NCBI GenBank assembly: GCA_005882315.1
Contig: VBAR01000001.1
Span: forward strand, 755,736-819,735
Length of the DNA stretch: 64,000 bases
Origin: Bacteroidota bacterium
GTDB taxonomy: Bacteria > Bacteroidota > Bacteroidia > Chitinophagales > Chitinophagaceae
Direction: 5' to 3'
Shown piece by piece: positions 52,795-61,969 of the stretch (position 1 is its first letter; every line of letters begins with the position of its first letter). Made by a program: the position numbers and the translations under genes. Below the pieces are notes generated by a model. That model made no database searches. It was not told the origin of the DNA and saw only the letters and a list, made by a program, of their open reading frames with translations.

Positions 52795-53741
52795 AATATT
52801 GCTTTTAGTTTTTGAACCAGTGTTTCGGGATAGGCTATTTCCCCAACATTCATCCCGGCTAAAGGATCTTTTACTCTGTCATTGATAAAAAACCGGATAA
52901 CAGGCCTGTTTATTATACCCGCTTCAATTAAAAGGCTTGAGAAGAAGCCAATAACGACATCTGCATAATAAATGATCATATTGACATCCGTTCCTGCAGG
53001 TAAAATTCTCATCTCATTTCCCCCTAATGATTCAAGCATTTCCACATTTTGGTTAGGGTGAGGATTTAACAAAAAGTAAAATTTATCACCCAGCTCCTTT
53101 ATTGTTTTTACAAGAATTTTCGTTGCCATTATTTCATCAAATCCAAATGTGTTTATACCATCAACATTTGACAATGGGTCGGGAGCATATAAAACTATTT
53201 TTTTCTGTAAATCATCTAGCCCTAGCTTCTGAAACAGTTCTGCCTTTGTAAGTACCGGTTTCCAATTTTTTAAAAAATTATGATAGGGGTTTCCAAAAAC
53301 GATCAGCTTGTCTTCGTCAATCCCGTTTCCGATGGCAAGTTGTTTTGCTTTCTCATCAATTACCAGGATTTTATCCGGCAGATATTCCTTTCCATTCCTT
53401 TGAAAACGTTCCCTAATATTAGTCCAGTGATCAACAAAAGCAAAAGAGTAGATAGACAACTCTTTTGCGGCTTTTATATATTCAAGCTCAACTGAGGAAG
53501 TGTAGGATGTGCCTGTAAATAAAAAATCTGGTTTAAATACAACAAGTTCTGCTGCTGCATTGCTGGGGGCGTTATTTACCGGAACTAAAAAGTCATTAAA
53601 GAAATTATATTGCCTGTCGGAAACTATTCTGAACTCCTGTAATGAATCTTTCAATGATTCTGCCAACGTAAGGACTGGCTTAGCCCCCCCGGGATCACTA
53701 AATACAAAAAACCCTTTTCCGGTTAGCTGGGTAAGGCTCAC
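52791..53741 (-). CDS. GT-B-like protein of glycan locus, unknown specificity
   Basis: A 316-residue protein beginning LTGKGFFVFSDPGGAKPVLT. It contains DFLFTGTSYTSSVELEYI, FAFVDHWTNIRERF, KFYFLLNPHPNQN near 210 and ADVVIGFFSSLLIEAG near 270, the LHP and GxSS pattern of GT-B transferases or nucleotide-sugar epimerase/hydrolase-like proteins. No exact family recognised. The start is a GTG at 53741, overlapping the aminotransferase stop by 3 bp. Likely a transferase acting on the sugar made by its neighbours. Confidence 0.65.
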   Translation of the reverse strand: MSLTQLTGKGFFVFSDPGGAKPVLTLAESLKDSLQEFRIVSDRQYNFFNDFLVPVNNAPSNAAAELVVFKPDFLFTGTSYTSSVELEYIKAAKELSIYSFAFVDHWTNIRERFQRNGKEYLPDKILVIDEKAKQLAIGNGIDEDKLIVFGNPYHNFLKNWKPVLTKAELFQKLGLDDLQKKIVLYAPDPLSNVDGINTFGFDEIMATKILVKTIKELGDKFYFLLNPHPNQNVEMLESLGGNEMRILPAGTDVNMIIYYADVVIGFFSSLLIEAGIINRPVIRFFINDRVKDPLAGMNVGEIAYPETLVQKLKAIL

Positions 53742-55030
53742 TTTAGTTCATTAACATTTTCAAATATCTTTTCCATCGCATTCACCACATCCATCATATC
53801 ATTCTTTGTCATTCCCGGCCGCATATATTCATGTGTAAACAATACTTCGAAATGCATTTTTTCAGTAACCGGGCAAATACCTAAGCTATAATCCACTTTT
53901 TCTTTATATAAAGCCGGGTGATAAGCCCAGGCAGCTTCTTGCTGATAAATAGGTTGGAGATAAAGGGGTTTAACATACCCGGCTCCAATTAAAGGTGCTG
54001 TTTCTCTCAAAACTGCAGAAGGTATTTCTGCGTTTAAAGCATTCACAAATTTGTCCCGATGAATACCTGAGATTTCCTTATTAAATTTTACAGGGTACAC
54101 ATAATAAGTATTAACTGATCCATCTGTAAGCATGGGCAATATTTCAAAAGCGGGAAAGGCTGTAAGTTTTTCATTCAGAAAGGCAACATTATCTAACCGC
54201 TGTTGTAGCAGTGTTGGTAATTTCTTTAATTGCTCGCCGCCGATAGCACATTCTATTTCTGTCATCCTGTAATTATAGCCAATCAGGTTGGTAAGGTCTT
54301 TTTCCCCTCTCGGTGCCGTTACATTCTCTGCATGGTTCCGGATCATTTGGCATCTGTCTGCCAACACTGAATTATTAGTAGTAATAACACCTCCTTCACC
54401 TGTATGAATATGTTTATGATAGTTAAGACTGAAAATTCCAAGGTCTCCGATTGTCCCCACTGGCCGACCTTTATATTTTCCTAATGGCGCCTGCGCACAA
54501 TCTTCAATCACGTACAGATTGTGCTTCTTCGCAAGTGCCATGATGTTATCCATATCAGCAGGATGTCCAAAAATGTGAACCACCAGTATTGCTTTTGTAC
54601 GAGGAGTGATCTTCGCTTCAATACTTTTTGGATCCATGCAAAATGTTTTCGGATCAATGTCAGCGAAAACAGGAATGCCCCCATAAACTAATGGAGCAAT
54701 TGCACTGGCAGACATCGTATAAGGAGAAACAATTACTTCATCACCTGGCTGAATACCTATGGCGCCGATTGCAGTAAATAATCCTGATGTATTTGAGTTG
54801 ACAGTGACAGAATGTTTTACTCCAATAGCCTGGCTCCATTGTTCTTCAAAAGCCCTTACTGTAGGTCCGCCTAAAAAATCATGTGTCCATGCGCCAAGGT
54901 ATTGTGAAAGATTACCCGAATCCATCACTTTCATTACTGCCTTTTTTTCTTCATCACCAATCGTGTTATATGCGGGGAACAATTTTGTACGTATAGGTGT
55001 ACCACCGTTTATTGCGAGTTTCTTTGACAT
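53738..55030 (-). CDS. DegT/DnrJ/EryC1/StrS-family sugar aminotransferase
   Basis: A 430-residue PLP-dependent enzyme that would convert a keto-sugar to an amino-sugar. IVSPYTMSASAIAPLVYGG-like and VIEDCAQAPLGKYKGRPVG segments and the PLP-lysine region GIFSLNYHKHIHTGEGG are present. The ATG at 55030 (MSKKLAINGGTPIRTKLFPA) gives the typical start; a TTG at 55048 would add six residues. It lies 7 bp downstream of the oxidoreductase. With the oxidoreductase and acetyltransferase it forms a likely amino-sugar module separate from the Pse pathway. Confidence 0.9.
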   Translation of the reverse strand: MSKKLAINGGTPIRTKLFPAYNTIGDEEKKAVMKVMDSGNLSQYLGAWTHDFLGGPTVRAFEEQWSQAIGVKHSVTVNSNTSGLFTAIGAIGIQPGDEVIVSPYTMSASAIAPLVYGGIPVFADIDPKTFCMDPKSIEAKITPRTKAILVVHIFGHPADMDNIMALAKKHNLYVIEDCAQAPLGKYKGRPVGTIGDLGIFSLNYHKHIHTGEGGVITTNNSVLADRCQMIRNHAENVTAPRGEKDLTNLIGYNYRMTEIECAIGGEQLKKLPTLLQQRLDNVAFLNEKLTAFPAFEILPMLTDGSVNTYYVYPVKFNKEISGIHRDKFVNALNAEIPSAVLRETAPLIGAGYVKPLYLQPIYQQEAAWAYHPALYKEKVDYSLGICPVTEKMHFEVLFTHEYMRPGMTKNDMMDVVNAMEKIFENVNELK

Positions 55031-55037
55031 AACAATT

Positions 55038-55982
55038 TTATTTTTCAAATAATTTCACAATCCGGCTATTTAGCGCAACAGATTGCTGAAAATTATCCGG
55101 CTCCTTTTTATTTGCGAGTAACCGTAACCCCTGCCCCACCACTGGCAACATATATTGCGATAGTATATTTGATTGCCGGAGTTTTTTAATCTCCACGAGT
55201 GCTTTATCTGTTTTGCCAGGTTTGTAAAACCGGATCTCATCGCCACTGTGACAGATAACTATTTTTTCATCCGGATAAAATAGTTCGATCTCAAACTGGG
55301 GATAAGCTGCTTCAGTAATTCCAAGTATCGTAACGGGGCAACCTGCGAAATTACAGGAACCCGAAACTGTAGGATCATACTTGAATGCATCGAATATCTT
55401 TTTTTGTACTTTAAATCCGTCAAACAAAAATGGCTTATCAAATAAGAACTCCAGCAGATCAAAGGCATGACTCCCGTTATTGAGAATACCACGTTGATAT
55501 TTTATATTAATTCCTTTGCAGGAATTTTTCCTGGATATTAAAGCAATTCTTTTTTTCAATTTGTGATAAGCAGGCTGAAAGCGACGGATATAATTTACCA
55601 AAATCTTGCTTTTAGATTTACGATACAGCTTCGATAACTCTAATAGTTCCTTATTATTAGCAGCAACAGGTTTCTCACAAATAATTAAAGGAATATTTTG
55701 TTCCATTAATTTTTTCAGGTAACTGAAATGTGTGGGTGTGGGTGTGGTAAGACTCACAATATCATATTCACGGAAATCTGTTTCATCAGAAAGCTTGAGA
55801 ACAATTACATTATATTTTCCTACAATCTTTTTTACCTTCTGTTCATCCGCATCGGCTATAGAGAATTCAATTCCTTTTGTTTTGGAAAAAGCTTTGGCAT
55901 GTGTCCATATTTTTACCGGATCACTCAGATCATACATGGCGCCGATATTGCCACAACCTAATATAAGAGCAGTATAAGCCAG
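55038..55982 (-). CDS. Gfo/Idh/MocA-family oxidoreductase with apparent non-ATG start
   Basis: About 314 residues. The first ATG (55937) lies downstream of the nucleotide-binding motif, while the open frame upstream of it reads LAYTALILGCGNIGAMYDLS, a perfect GxGxxG Rossmann opening. Between the preceding gene's TAG at 55986 and this motif there is no ATG, GTG or TTG; the frame after the TAG begins AAG CTG GCT. A CTG at 55982 is therefore the best start, giving MAYTALILGCGNIG. CEKPVAANNKELLEL is the family Lys-Pro motif. It precedes the aminotransferase by 7 bp and probably oxidises a nucleotide sugar. Confidence 0.85.
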   Translation of the reverse strand: MAYTALILGCGNIGAMYDLSDPVKIWTHAKAFSKTKGIEFSIADADEQKVKKIVGKYNVIVLKLSDETDFREYDIVSLTTPTPTHFSYLKKLMEQNIPLIICEKPVAANNKELLELSKLYRKSKSKILVNYIRRFQPAYHKLKKRIALISRKNSCKGINIKYQRGILNNGSHAFDLLEFLFDKPFLFDGFKVQKKIFDAFKYDPTVSGSCNFAGCPVTILGITEAAYPQFEIELFYPDEKIVICHSGDEIRFYKPGKTDKALVEIKKLRQSNILSQYMLPVVGQGLRLLANKKEPDNFQQSVALNSRIVKLFEK

Positions 55983-55985
55983 CTT

Positions 55986-56678
55986 CTATTTTTTTTCTAA
56001 GAAGGAATATTTTATTTCGGCGACTTTCCAGTCTTCTTCATTATCTATATCCTGAACTTCTGATTCAGGCACTTCAAGTGCATAAGTATTGTTTGTCACC
56101 AGGCTTTTTGATTCAAGAAAATTTTTTATATCAAAAAAATAGAATTGTCCGCAATCATGAAATGATGGAGGAAGATCCTGTGATCGCTTACTGGCGTTTT
56201 CCGGCCAATTATACGCCAGCTTTCCATCTTCCATTTTGAATGAACGCCAGATTGGGAAACTAAAACGTGTAACAGGTATTACCGAATCAGCATTATTTTT
56301 AACCAGCAACTCAAAAGCTTTTTTTAACTTCTCTGCTGTTACAAATGGAGCGGTAGGATAGATACAGCAGCCATAATCAAAATTAGTTCGTGCTGATTTG
56401 TATTTTAACAATACTTCGTTAAGTACCTCTGCAGTTGTTGCAAAATCATTCGATGTATCTGCTGACCTCAAAAACGGTATTTCCGCTCCAGCCTTTTTTG
56501 CTACTTCGGCAATTTCATCATCATCTGTAGATACCATCACTGTATTAAAAATGCCGGATGACAAAGCAGCATCAATTGAATATTGAATAATGGGTTTGCC
56601 GGAAAAATTTTTAATGTTTTTTCGGGGAATTCTTTTACTGCCACCCCTTGCCGTAATTATTGCTACTGATTTATACAT
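55986..56678 (-). CDS. pseF: Pseudaminic acid cytidylyltransferase PseF
   Basis: A 230-residue CMP-nonulosonate synthetase that activates pseudaminic acid with CTP. The N-terminal motif ITARGGSKRIPRKNIKNFSG is characteristic, followed by KPIIQYSID and VMVSTDDDEIAEVAKKAG; CIYPTAPFVTAEKL and the HDCGQFYFFD strand complete the pattern. It directly follows pseI (12 bp) in a run that also contains the other Pse genes. High confidence. Confidence 0.92.
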   Translation of the reverse strand: MYKSVAIITARGGSKRIPRKNIKNFSGKPIIQYSIDAALSSGIFNTVMVSTDDDEIAEVAKKAGAEIPFLRSADTSNDFATTAEVLNEVLLKYKSARTNFDYGCCIYPTAPFVTAEKLKKAFELLVKNNADSVIPVTRFSFPIWRSFKMEDGKLAYNWPENASKRSQDLPPSFHDCGQFYFFDIKNFLESKSLVTNNTYALEVPESEVQDIDNEEDWKVAEIKYSFLEKK

Positions 56679-56690
56679 CTTCTTCTTGAA

Positions 56691-57731
56691 TTATATCAAA
56701 TCCCATGTGAGTGGTGTGCCAGCCTTAATATCATTTTTTACAGCCCTGCCCATTACCAGGTCAAGATAGCGGCTTTCTAATCCATTGCCAGGTCGGATAA
56801 TTTTTATGTTGGTAGCATTGATCAGTTCACCAGATTTCATGTCTTTAGCTATATAAATTGATCTTTTAAACATTTTGCTTTTTTCTTCCGCCTTCTGCAC
56901 ACCATATTTTACCGCACCCAATGCCAGGAAAGCTCTTTCGGATTCTGTAACCAAAGCTTTTAATTCATCCGGTTCCAATGAAAAAGCACTGTCAACACCA
57001 CCATCTGCCCTGCGCAATGTAAAATGCTTTTCAATTACTCTTGCCCCTAATGCAGCTGCAGCAACTGAAGCCCCGATTCCCATAGTATGATCACTGAGAC
57101 CAACAAGGCAATTAAACAATTGCTGAAGATGAGGGATCGTAAGGAGATTTGTATTTTCTGGTGAAGCGGGATATGTACTCGTACATTTTAACAGCACCAG
57201 GTCTTTACATCCATGCTGCCGGAGAATACGTACTGATTCATCGATATCAGAAAGGGTACTTACACCCGTGGACATGATCACCGGTTTACCAGTTGCTGCA
57301 ATTTTTTTTAGTAATGGCCAGTCCGTATTTTCAAATGAAGCCACTTTATATATAGGCACATTGAGTTCTTCCAGGAAATCAACAGCAGTTTCATCGAATG
57401 GTGAACTGAATGCGAGTATTTTTTTTTCTTTTGCCCTCTCGAAAATAGGTCTATGCCATTCCCACGGGGTATACGCTTCCTTGTAAAGATCATATAGCTC
57501 TCTCCCTTTCCATAAAGAATTATCATCGGTGATCTGGTAAGCGCCTTTGATAGTCATTGTATCAGCTGTATAAGTTTGCAACTTTATTGCATCTGCACCT
57601 GCTGCAGCTGCCGCATCCACAATTGCCAGTGCCCTGTCAAGCGACTGGTTATGATTGCCCGACATTTCGGCAATAATGAAAGGCCTTTGAGTGAGGCCAA
57701 TCTGTTTACTTCCCAGTTTAATGTCCGTCAT
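56691..57731 (-). CDS. pseI: Pseudaminic acid synthase PseI
   Basis: A 346-residue NeuB-family enzyme condensing the 6-deoxy-altrose hexose intermediate with phosphoenolpyruvate. IIAEMSGNHNQSLDRALAIV and ADAIKLQTYTADTM lie in the TIM barrel, KVASFENTDWPLLKKIAATG and LKCTSTYPA follow, and the C-terminal SAF/antifreeze-like domain contains RPGNGLESRYLDLVMGRAVK. The ATG at 57731 is preferred over one 30 bp earlier; it overlaps pseG by 14 bp. High confidence. Confidence 0.93.
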   Translation of the reverse strand: MTDIKLGSKQIGLTQRPFIIAEMSGNHNQSLDRALAIVDAAAAAGADAIKLQTYTADTMTIKGAYQITDDNSLWKGRELYDLYKEAYTPWEWHRPIFERAKEKKILAFSSPFDETAVDFLEELNVPIYKVASFENTDWPLLKKIAATGKPVIMSTGVSTLSDIDESVRILRQHGCKDLVLLKCTSTYPASPENTNLLTIPHLQQLFNCLVGLSDHTMGIGASVAAAALGARVIEKHFTLRRADGGVDSAFSLEPDELKALVTESERAFLALGAVKYGVQKAEEKSKMFKRSIYIAKDMKSGELINATNIKIIRPGNGLESRYLDLVMGRAVKNDIKAGTPLTWDLI

Positions 57732-59181
57732 ATTGCATAATGTATTTGTAAGAGGCCGCATATTCCTTTGCTGCTTCTTTTTTAAATTTTAATTTTTCAA
57801 ATGATTTTTGGGAAGCAATATTTGCTTCTTTGACAAAGCCTGTTATTGAAATTACTTTTTTATAATCATCTGTAAAAGCTGTGATACCTTTGGAAAGGAT
57901 GGTTGTGCCTAAACCCACGTTCCTGTAATTTTTATCTACGAGATAGCCTAACACAGCTTCATTACCTGAGACTTGGAAACGGATTTGCGCCATGGGCTTA
58001 GCATCCAGCTCAAGTATGTAATAATAAGAGTTGGGGTCTTCCAGTTTTGATGCGAACCATTTTTCATGATCACTCAGTGGAATAGCATTATTATTATAAG
58101 ATTGTTCTCTTACTGCCGGTTCATTTATCCATTCATAACAAAGCATCATATCACCAGCCAAAACCTTTCGTACAACAAATTGCTGCGATAAAAATATCTG
58201 TTCGACTATCTTTTTTAATCTGTCGCTGGCTTTGCCATCAAAAACAGCAGCTTGCTTTTCTAAACTTTTTTGTTCCGCAATTTCATTTTCTTTTTCTGCA
58301 TCTTTCAATTGAAATGCAAATCCTTCCCTTGTAAGAAAACGAATCATATCATCCTGGTTAGTCGCTATCTGCTCAAGGTAAACTATGCCCCCGATGGTCA
58401 TGTATTCAAAACACACCGTGCTGGGCGAACAAACAGCATAAGAACAGGACAACATCTCTGATGCCATAGCTTCCGCATTTAATGAAGTTCCAACTGATGC
58501 CTTTAACCCGTTGCCTTTTAAATATTGGTTCAACTCATCAGCAAACTGGTATCCGCCACCTGTTACAATTCTTAACTCTTCAAACTTTTTAAGCGATGCG
58601 ATAAACTTAACCACCTCCAGTGTTCTATTTTCAGGATCAGCTCCACCCAAACAAATAAAGATCTTTCGATTTTTCTCCCTCAGTTTTCCTTTTCCCGCTT
58701 CTTTAAGAAATGGTTTTCGAAGCAGACTGTATTGCGGTCCAAAATAAAATAGTGTGCCGGGCAATGCGTTGTAATCCATTGGTGTAATCCCACCTGCTGA
58801 ATTGATAATTACATCTGCATTGAAAAAATATTCATGAATATCATCGATGCAAACAATAGAAGCCCCGGTGCTGCGAAGGATTTCTTGATATTCTTCCCTG
58901 AAATGATAACCATCTAATACTACTATATCGCTGACACGAATCTCACTAGTGATTTTTTTTGCTTCCGCAGATAAATCGGTTTCTTCAGATAATAAATTAA
59001 TCGCTGTGAAATTTTTATTGGCTTCAGTTAACACTGCCGGTAGATTACAACAGGTATAAAGTATTCGTTCAAATTCATTACCTATAGATTCTGATAATGC
59101 ACCACATCTTACAATATGCCCTAAACCCATCTGGCTATTACCATCCGCTCTGAAAATTATTCTGCCTTTTGTGTTATTCAT
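57718..59181 (-). CDS. pseG: PseG hydrolase fused to a GNAT acetyltransferase (PseH-like)
   Basis: A 487-residue two-domain protein. Residues 1-320 are PseG, the UDP-sugar hydrolase: IIFRADGNSQMGLGHIVRCG gives the nucleotide loop with catalytic His, and KIFICLGGADPENRTLEVVK the C-terminal donor site. Residues about 340-487 form a GNAT acetyltransferase (VRKVLAGDMMLCYEWINEPA, then LGYLVDKNYRNVGLGTTILS), equivalent to PseH, which N-acetylates the 4-amino sugar before PseG acts. Fusion explains the lack of a separate pseH. It overlaps the methylase by 4 bp. High confidence. Confidence 0.93.
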   Translation of the reverse strand: MNNTKGRIIFRADGNSQMGLGHIVRCGALSESIGNEFERILYTCCNLPAVLTEANKNFTAINLLSEETDLSAEAKKITSEIRVSDIVVLDGYHFREEYQEILRSTGASIVCIDDIHEYFFNADVIINSAGGITPMDYNALPGTLFYFGPQYSLLRKPFLKEAGKGKLREKNRKIFICLGGADPENRTLEVVKFIASLKKFEELRIVTGGGYQFADELNQYLKGNGLKASVGTSLNAEAMASEMLSCSYAVCSPSTVCFEYMTIGGIVYLEQIATNQDDMIRFLTREGFAFQLKDAEKENEIAEQKSLEKQAAVFDGKASDRLKKIVEQIFLSQQFVVRKVLAGDMMLCYEWINEPAVREQSYNNNAIPLSDHEKWFASKLEDPNSYYYILELDAKPMAQIRFQVSGNEAVLGYLVDKNYRNVGLGTTILSKGITAFTDDYKKVISITGFVKEANIASQKSFEKLKFKKEAAKEYAASYKYIMQYDGH

Positions 59182-59786
59182 TTTTCAAATAGCCAGTATG
59201 TAATATCATCAAATCCGGCATTATCGTAAAGATGACCCCATAGAAAACCATAGTCAACCAGTTTAACAGGAAAGTTCTCTATGAAAAGTTTGCCAAAATC
59301 ACGTTTAAAAAGTTTGTTTGCTTCACCCTGATACTCTATCATTACCGGCGTACGATTAAAATACTCACCAATCAAAATATATTTTTGTGAATATTCAAAC
59401 ATCTTTTTCATGTTTGCCAATAAATCTTCAGGATGAATATGAATAAGTACACCAATTGTATAAACCAGATCAAAGCTGTTATTCGAAAAATTAGATTCAA
59501 CAATTGGTCCATTAAAACTACTATCAGGGCTATACCTGTTCGTTACTATTTCATAAGCTGTCGGGCTTATTTCAATCAATGATTTTTTTGCTGAAGGATA
59601 AACTTCTGAAAGAAATCCTATGTTACGTCCAATATTACTTCCGCACTCTAAAAATGAATTTATTGGGCCCGCCTTTTTCAACATCTCTTTCCATCCCTGT
59701 GTCCCCATTGCAAAATCGAATTCAGAATTTTTTTCAATATAGGAGGAAGCATATTTTTCTTTCCAGAATTGTTGTTGTTCGTTCAT
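59178..59786 (-). CDS. Pseudaminic acid-associated methylase (TIGR03587-like), copy 2
   Basis: A 202-residue methyltransferase-like protein, paralogous to 43948-44571: MNEQQQFWKEKYASSYIEKN at the start, FLECGSNIGRNIGFLSEVYP as the SAM motif, VYTIGVLIHIHPEDLL, and YGFLWGHLYDNAGFDDITYW at the end. It lies between pseC and the pseG fusion with 4-bp overlaps on both sides, so it belongs to the core pseudaminate operon, whereas copy 1 sits beside the amidase. Confidence 0.88.
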   Translation of the reverse strand: MNEQQQFWKEKYASSYIEKNSEFDFAMGTQGWKEMLKKAGPINSFLECGSNIGRNIGFLSEVYPSAKKSLIEISPTAYEIVTNRYSPDSSFNGPIVESNFSNNSFDLVYTIGVLIHIHPEDLLANMKKMFEYSQKYILIGEYFNRTPVMIEYQGEANKLFKRDFGKLFIENFPVKLVDYGFLWGHLYDNAGFDDITYWLFEK

Positions 59787-60931
59787 ATGTTAAGCTTGAA
59801 TGATTGAATAGATTCAATTACATAATTCTGTTCTTCTTCTGTCAAAGTTGGATACATCGGCAGGCTTAAACATCTTTCATAATAAGATTCAGCCGCCGGG
59901 AAGTCTCCTTTCTTAAAACCAAATTGCCTGTAATAAGGCATCAGATGTACGGGTATATAATGTACCTGAGTAAAAATATTTTTAGTACGCAAGTAGTCAT
60001 ACAGCTCTTTTCTTTTGTCTGACTGAACCACATAAAGATGAAATGCATGTCCCGCATCATACTGCGGGGTCCTTACACCTGCATTTTTCAACCCTATGTC
60101 ATATTTTGCTGCAATCTCTTTTCTTCTTTTCAACCCGGCATCAGCTTTTTTAAGTTGTGATATACCCAGTGATGCAAGCATATCCGGCAATCGGTAATTA
60201 TAACCCAGCTCAGTCAGTTCCATATACCAGCCACCATGATTTTCCTGCATTTCCAACGGATCCCTGGTAAGTCCATGAGTTCTTAACCGTAGAAGCCGTT
60301 TATAAATTTTTTCATCATTAGTAGTTATCATCCCGCCTTCGCCGCAGGCAATATGCTTAACCGGGTGAAATGAAAAGACTGCTTGTTCAGCAAAGCGACC
60401 ATTGCCACAATTTTGTTTTGCACCTTTTGAATCAGTAAAATATCCGCCGGGTGCATGACAGGCATCTTCCAATATCCAGGCACCATATTTATCCGTAATT
60501 GTTTTCAGTTGCTCAAGATTCACAGGGTAACCGGCCAGGTCAACCGGTACCACTCCTTTGATCTTTTTATCTTTTTTAAACAAATCTTCTACACGGTTCA
60601 AATCAATTGTATAACTGTCCTTATCAATATCGGCAAATAAAACTTCTGCTCCGCAGTACCGGGCACAATTAGCTGATGCAGAAAAAGTGATCGGTGATGT
60701 GATAATTTTTTCGCCGGGAGAAAGTTGATAAGCAAGGGAGGCCAGGTGTAATGCTCCTGTACCATTAGCAACTGTGACGGCATATTTACTTCCTATATAC
60801 GCTGCAAATAATTTTTCAAACTCTCCGGGTTTTGGTCCCTGTGTAAGAAAATCCGATTGCAGGGTTTCAACAACAGCTGCAATATCCTCCGCAGTTATGG
60901 ACTGCCGCCCGTAGGGTATTGGTTTATTCAT
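59783..60931 (-). CDS. pseC: UDP-4-amino-4,6-dideoxy-beta-L-AltNAc transaminase PseC
   Basis: A 382-residue PLP enzyme of the DegT family making UDP-4-amino-4,6-dideoxy-L-altrose from the PseB product. IPYGRQSITAEDIAAVVETL, then SDFLTQGPKPGEFEKLFAAY, ILEDACHAPGGYF and the PLP-lysine region AVFSFHPVKHIACGEGGMI are all present, with VHYIPVHLMPYYRQFG near the end. Directly follows pseB (9 bp). High confidence. Confidence 0.94.
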   Translation of the reverse strand: MNKPIPYGRQSITAEDIAAVVETLQSDFLTQGPKPGEFEKLFAAYIGSKYAVTVANGTGALHLASLAYQLSPGEKIITSPITFSASANCARYCGAEVLFADIDKDSYTIDLNRVEDLFKKDKKIKGVVPVDLAGYPVNLEQLKTITDKYGAWILEDACHAPGGYFTDSKGAKQNCGNGRFAEQAVFSFHPVKHIACGEGGMITTNDEKIYKRLLRLRTHGLTRDPLEMQENHGGWYMELTELGYNYRLPDMLASLGISQLKKADAGLKRRKEIAAKYDIGLKNAGVRTPQYDAGHAFHLYVVQSDKRKELYDYLRTKNIFTQVHYIPVHLMPYYRQFGFKKGDFPAAESYYERCLSLPMYPTLTEEEQNYVIESIQSFKLNI

Positions 60932-60940
60932 GCTAAAAAA

Positions 60941-61969
60941 TTATTTAATATTGAAATCCGGATCAAGATGTTCGCGGATCAGTTTCCGGATATCTGTCGC
61001 GGATACCCATTCTGTATTTTCGCCAGAGTTATAGTTAAACCCTTCTTTTACTTTTTGGGCATTGAATTTTGCAAGAAAATCTTTCAATTCCCATGCTGTT
61101 GTCTGGGGCAAAATAACGTAGTATTTACCCAAATCATATGTGGTAAACGAGTCAGAACTGGTAATCATTTCTTCATGTACTTTTTCACCGGGCCTTATTC
61201 CAATAATTTCCTTTTTGCATTCGGGCCCAATAGCTTCCGCCACCTCAGTAATTTTATAAGATGGTATTTTAGGTACATAGAGTTCACCACCCCATGCATG
61301 CTCCAATGCATGCAGTACCATTTCCACTCCTTCCTTAAGCGAAATATTAAAGCGAGTCATATTAGGATCTGTAATAGGTAATACCCCCTCTTTTCTTTTT
61401 TTCATAAAGAAAGGAATTACCGAACCATTGGAGCCCATCACATTTCCGTAACGAACCACAGAAAAAACGATATCCTTATTGCCCCTTATATTATTAGCAG
61501 CAATAAAAAGTTTATCAGAAGTAAGTTTTGTAGCCCCATATAAATTAATCGGTGCACAGGCTTTATCAGTAGAAAGTGCCACTACCCGTGTTATTGCTGT
61601 TTCCAGAGATGCCTTGATTACATTTTCGGCTCCGCCGATATTTGTTTTAATACATTCATCCGGGTTATATTCGGCAATATGCACATGTTTCATAGCAGCT
61701 GCGTGAATTACATAATCGATATCATGGAAGGCCCGCTTCAACCTATCATAATCTCTTACATCTCCAATAAAAAAACGGATCATCGGATACTTCTTATCCG
61801 GATAATCCAAAGCCATCTGGTATTGCTTCTGCTCATCCCTTGAGTAAATAACGAGGCGTTTTATATCAGGCCATTTATGCAGAATTGTTTTAGTAAACTC
61901 CTTACCAAAAGATCCTGTTCCGCCGGTAATTAGGATGGATTTCCCGTTTAAATCTAAATTCATATTCAT
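60941..61969 (-). CDS. pseB: UDP-GlcNAc 4,6-dehydratase (inverting) PseB
   Basis: A 342-residue SDR enzyme starting the pseudaminic acid pathway from UDP-GlcNAc. SILITGGTGSFGKEF is the NAD-binding loop, HAAAMKHVHIAEYNPDEC and ALSTDKACAPINLYGATKL (with the YxxxK pair) mark the catalytic centre, and RYGNVMGSNGSVIPFF is typical of the PseB/FlaA1 group. Two adjacent ATGs (61969 and 61963) are possible. It is the first gene of the long minus-strand glycan run, with a 125-bp divergent region upstream. High confidence. Confidence 0.95.
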   Translation of the reverse strand: MNMNLDLNGKSILITGGTGSFGKEFTKTILHKWPDIKRLVIYSRDEQKQYQMALDYPDKKYPMIRFFIGDVRDYDRLKRAFHDIDYVIHAAAMKHVHIAEYNPDECIKTNIGGAENVIKASLETAITRVVALSTDKACAPINLYGATKLTSDKLFIAANNIRGNKDIVFSVVRYGNVMGSNGSVIPFFMKKRKEGVLPITDPNMTRFNISLKEGVEMVLHALEHAWGGELYVPKIPSYKITEVAEAIGPECKKEIIGIRPGEKVHEEMITSSDSFTTYDLGKYYVILPQTTAWELKDFLAKFNAQKVKEGFNYNSGENTEWVSATDIRKLIREHLDPDFNIK

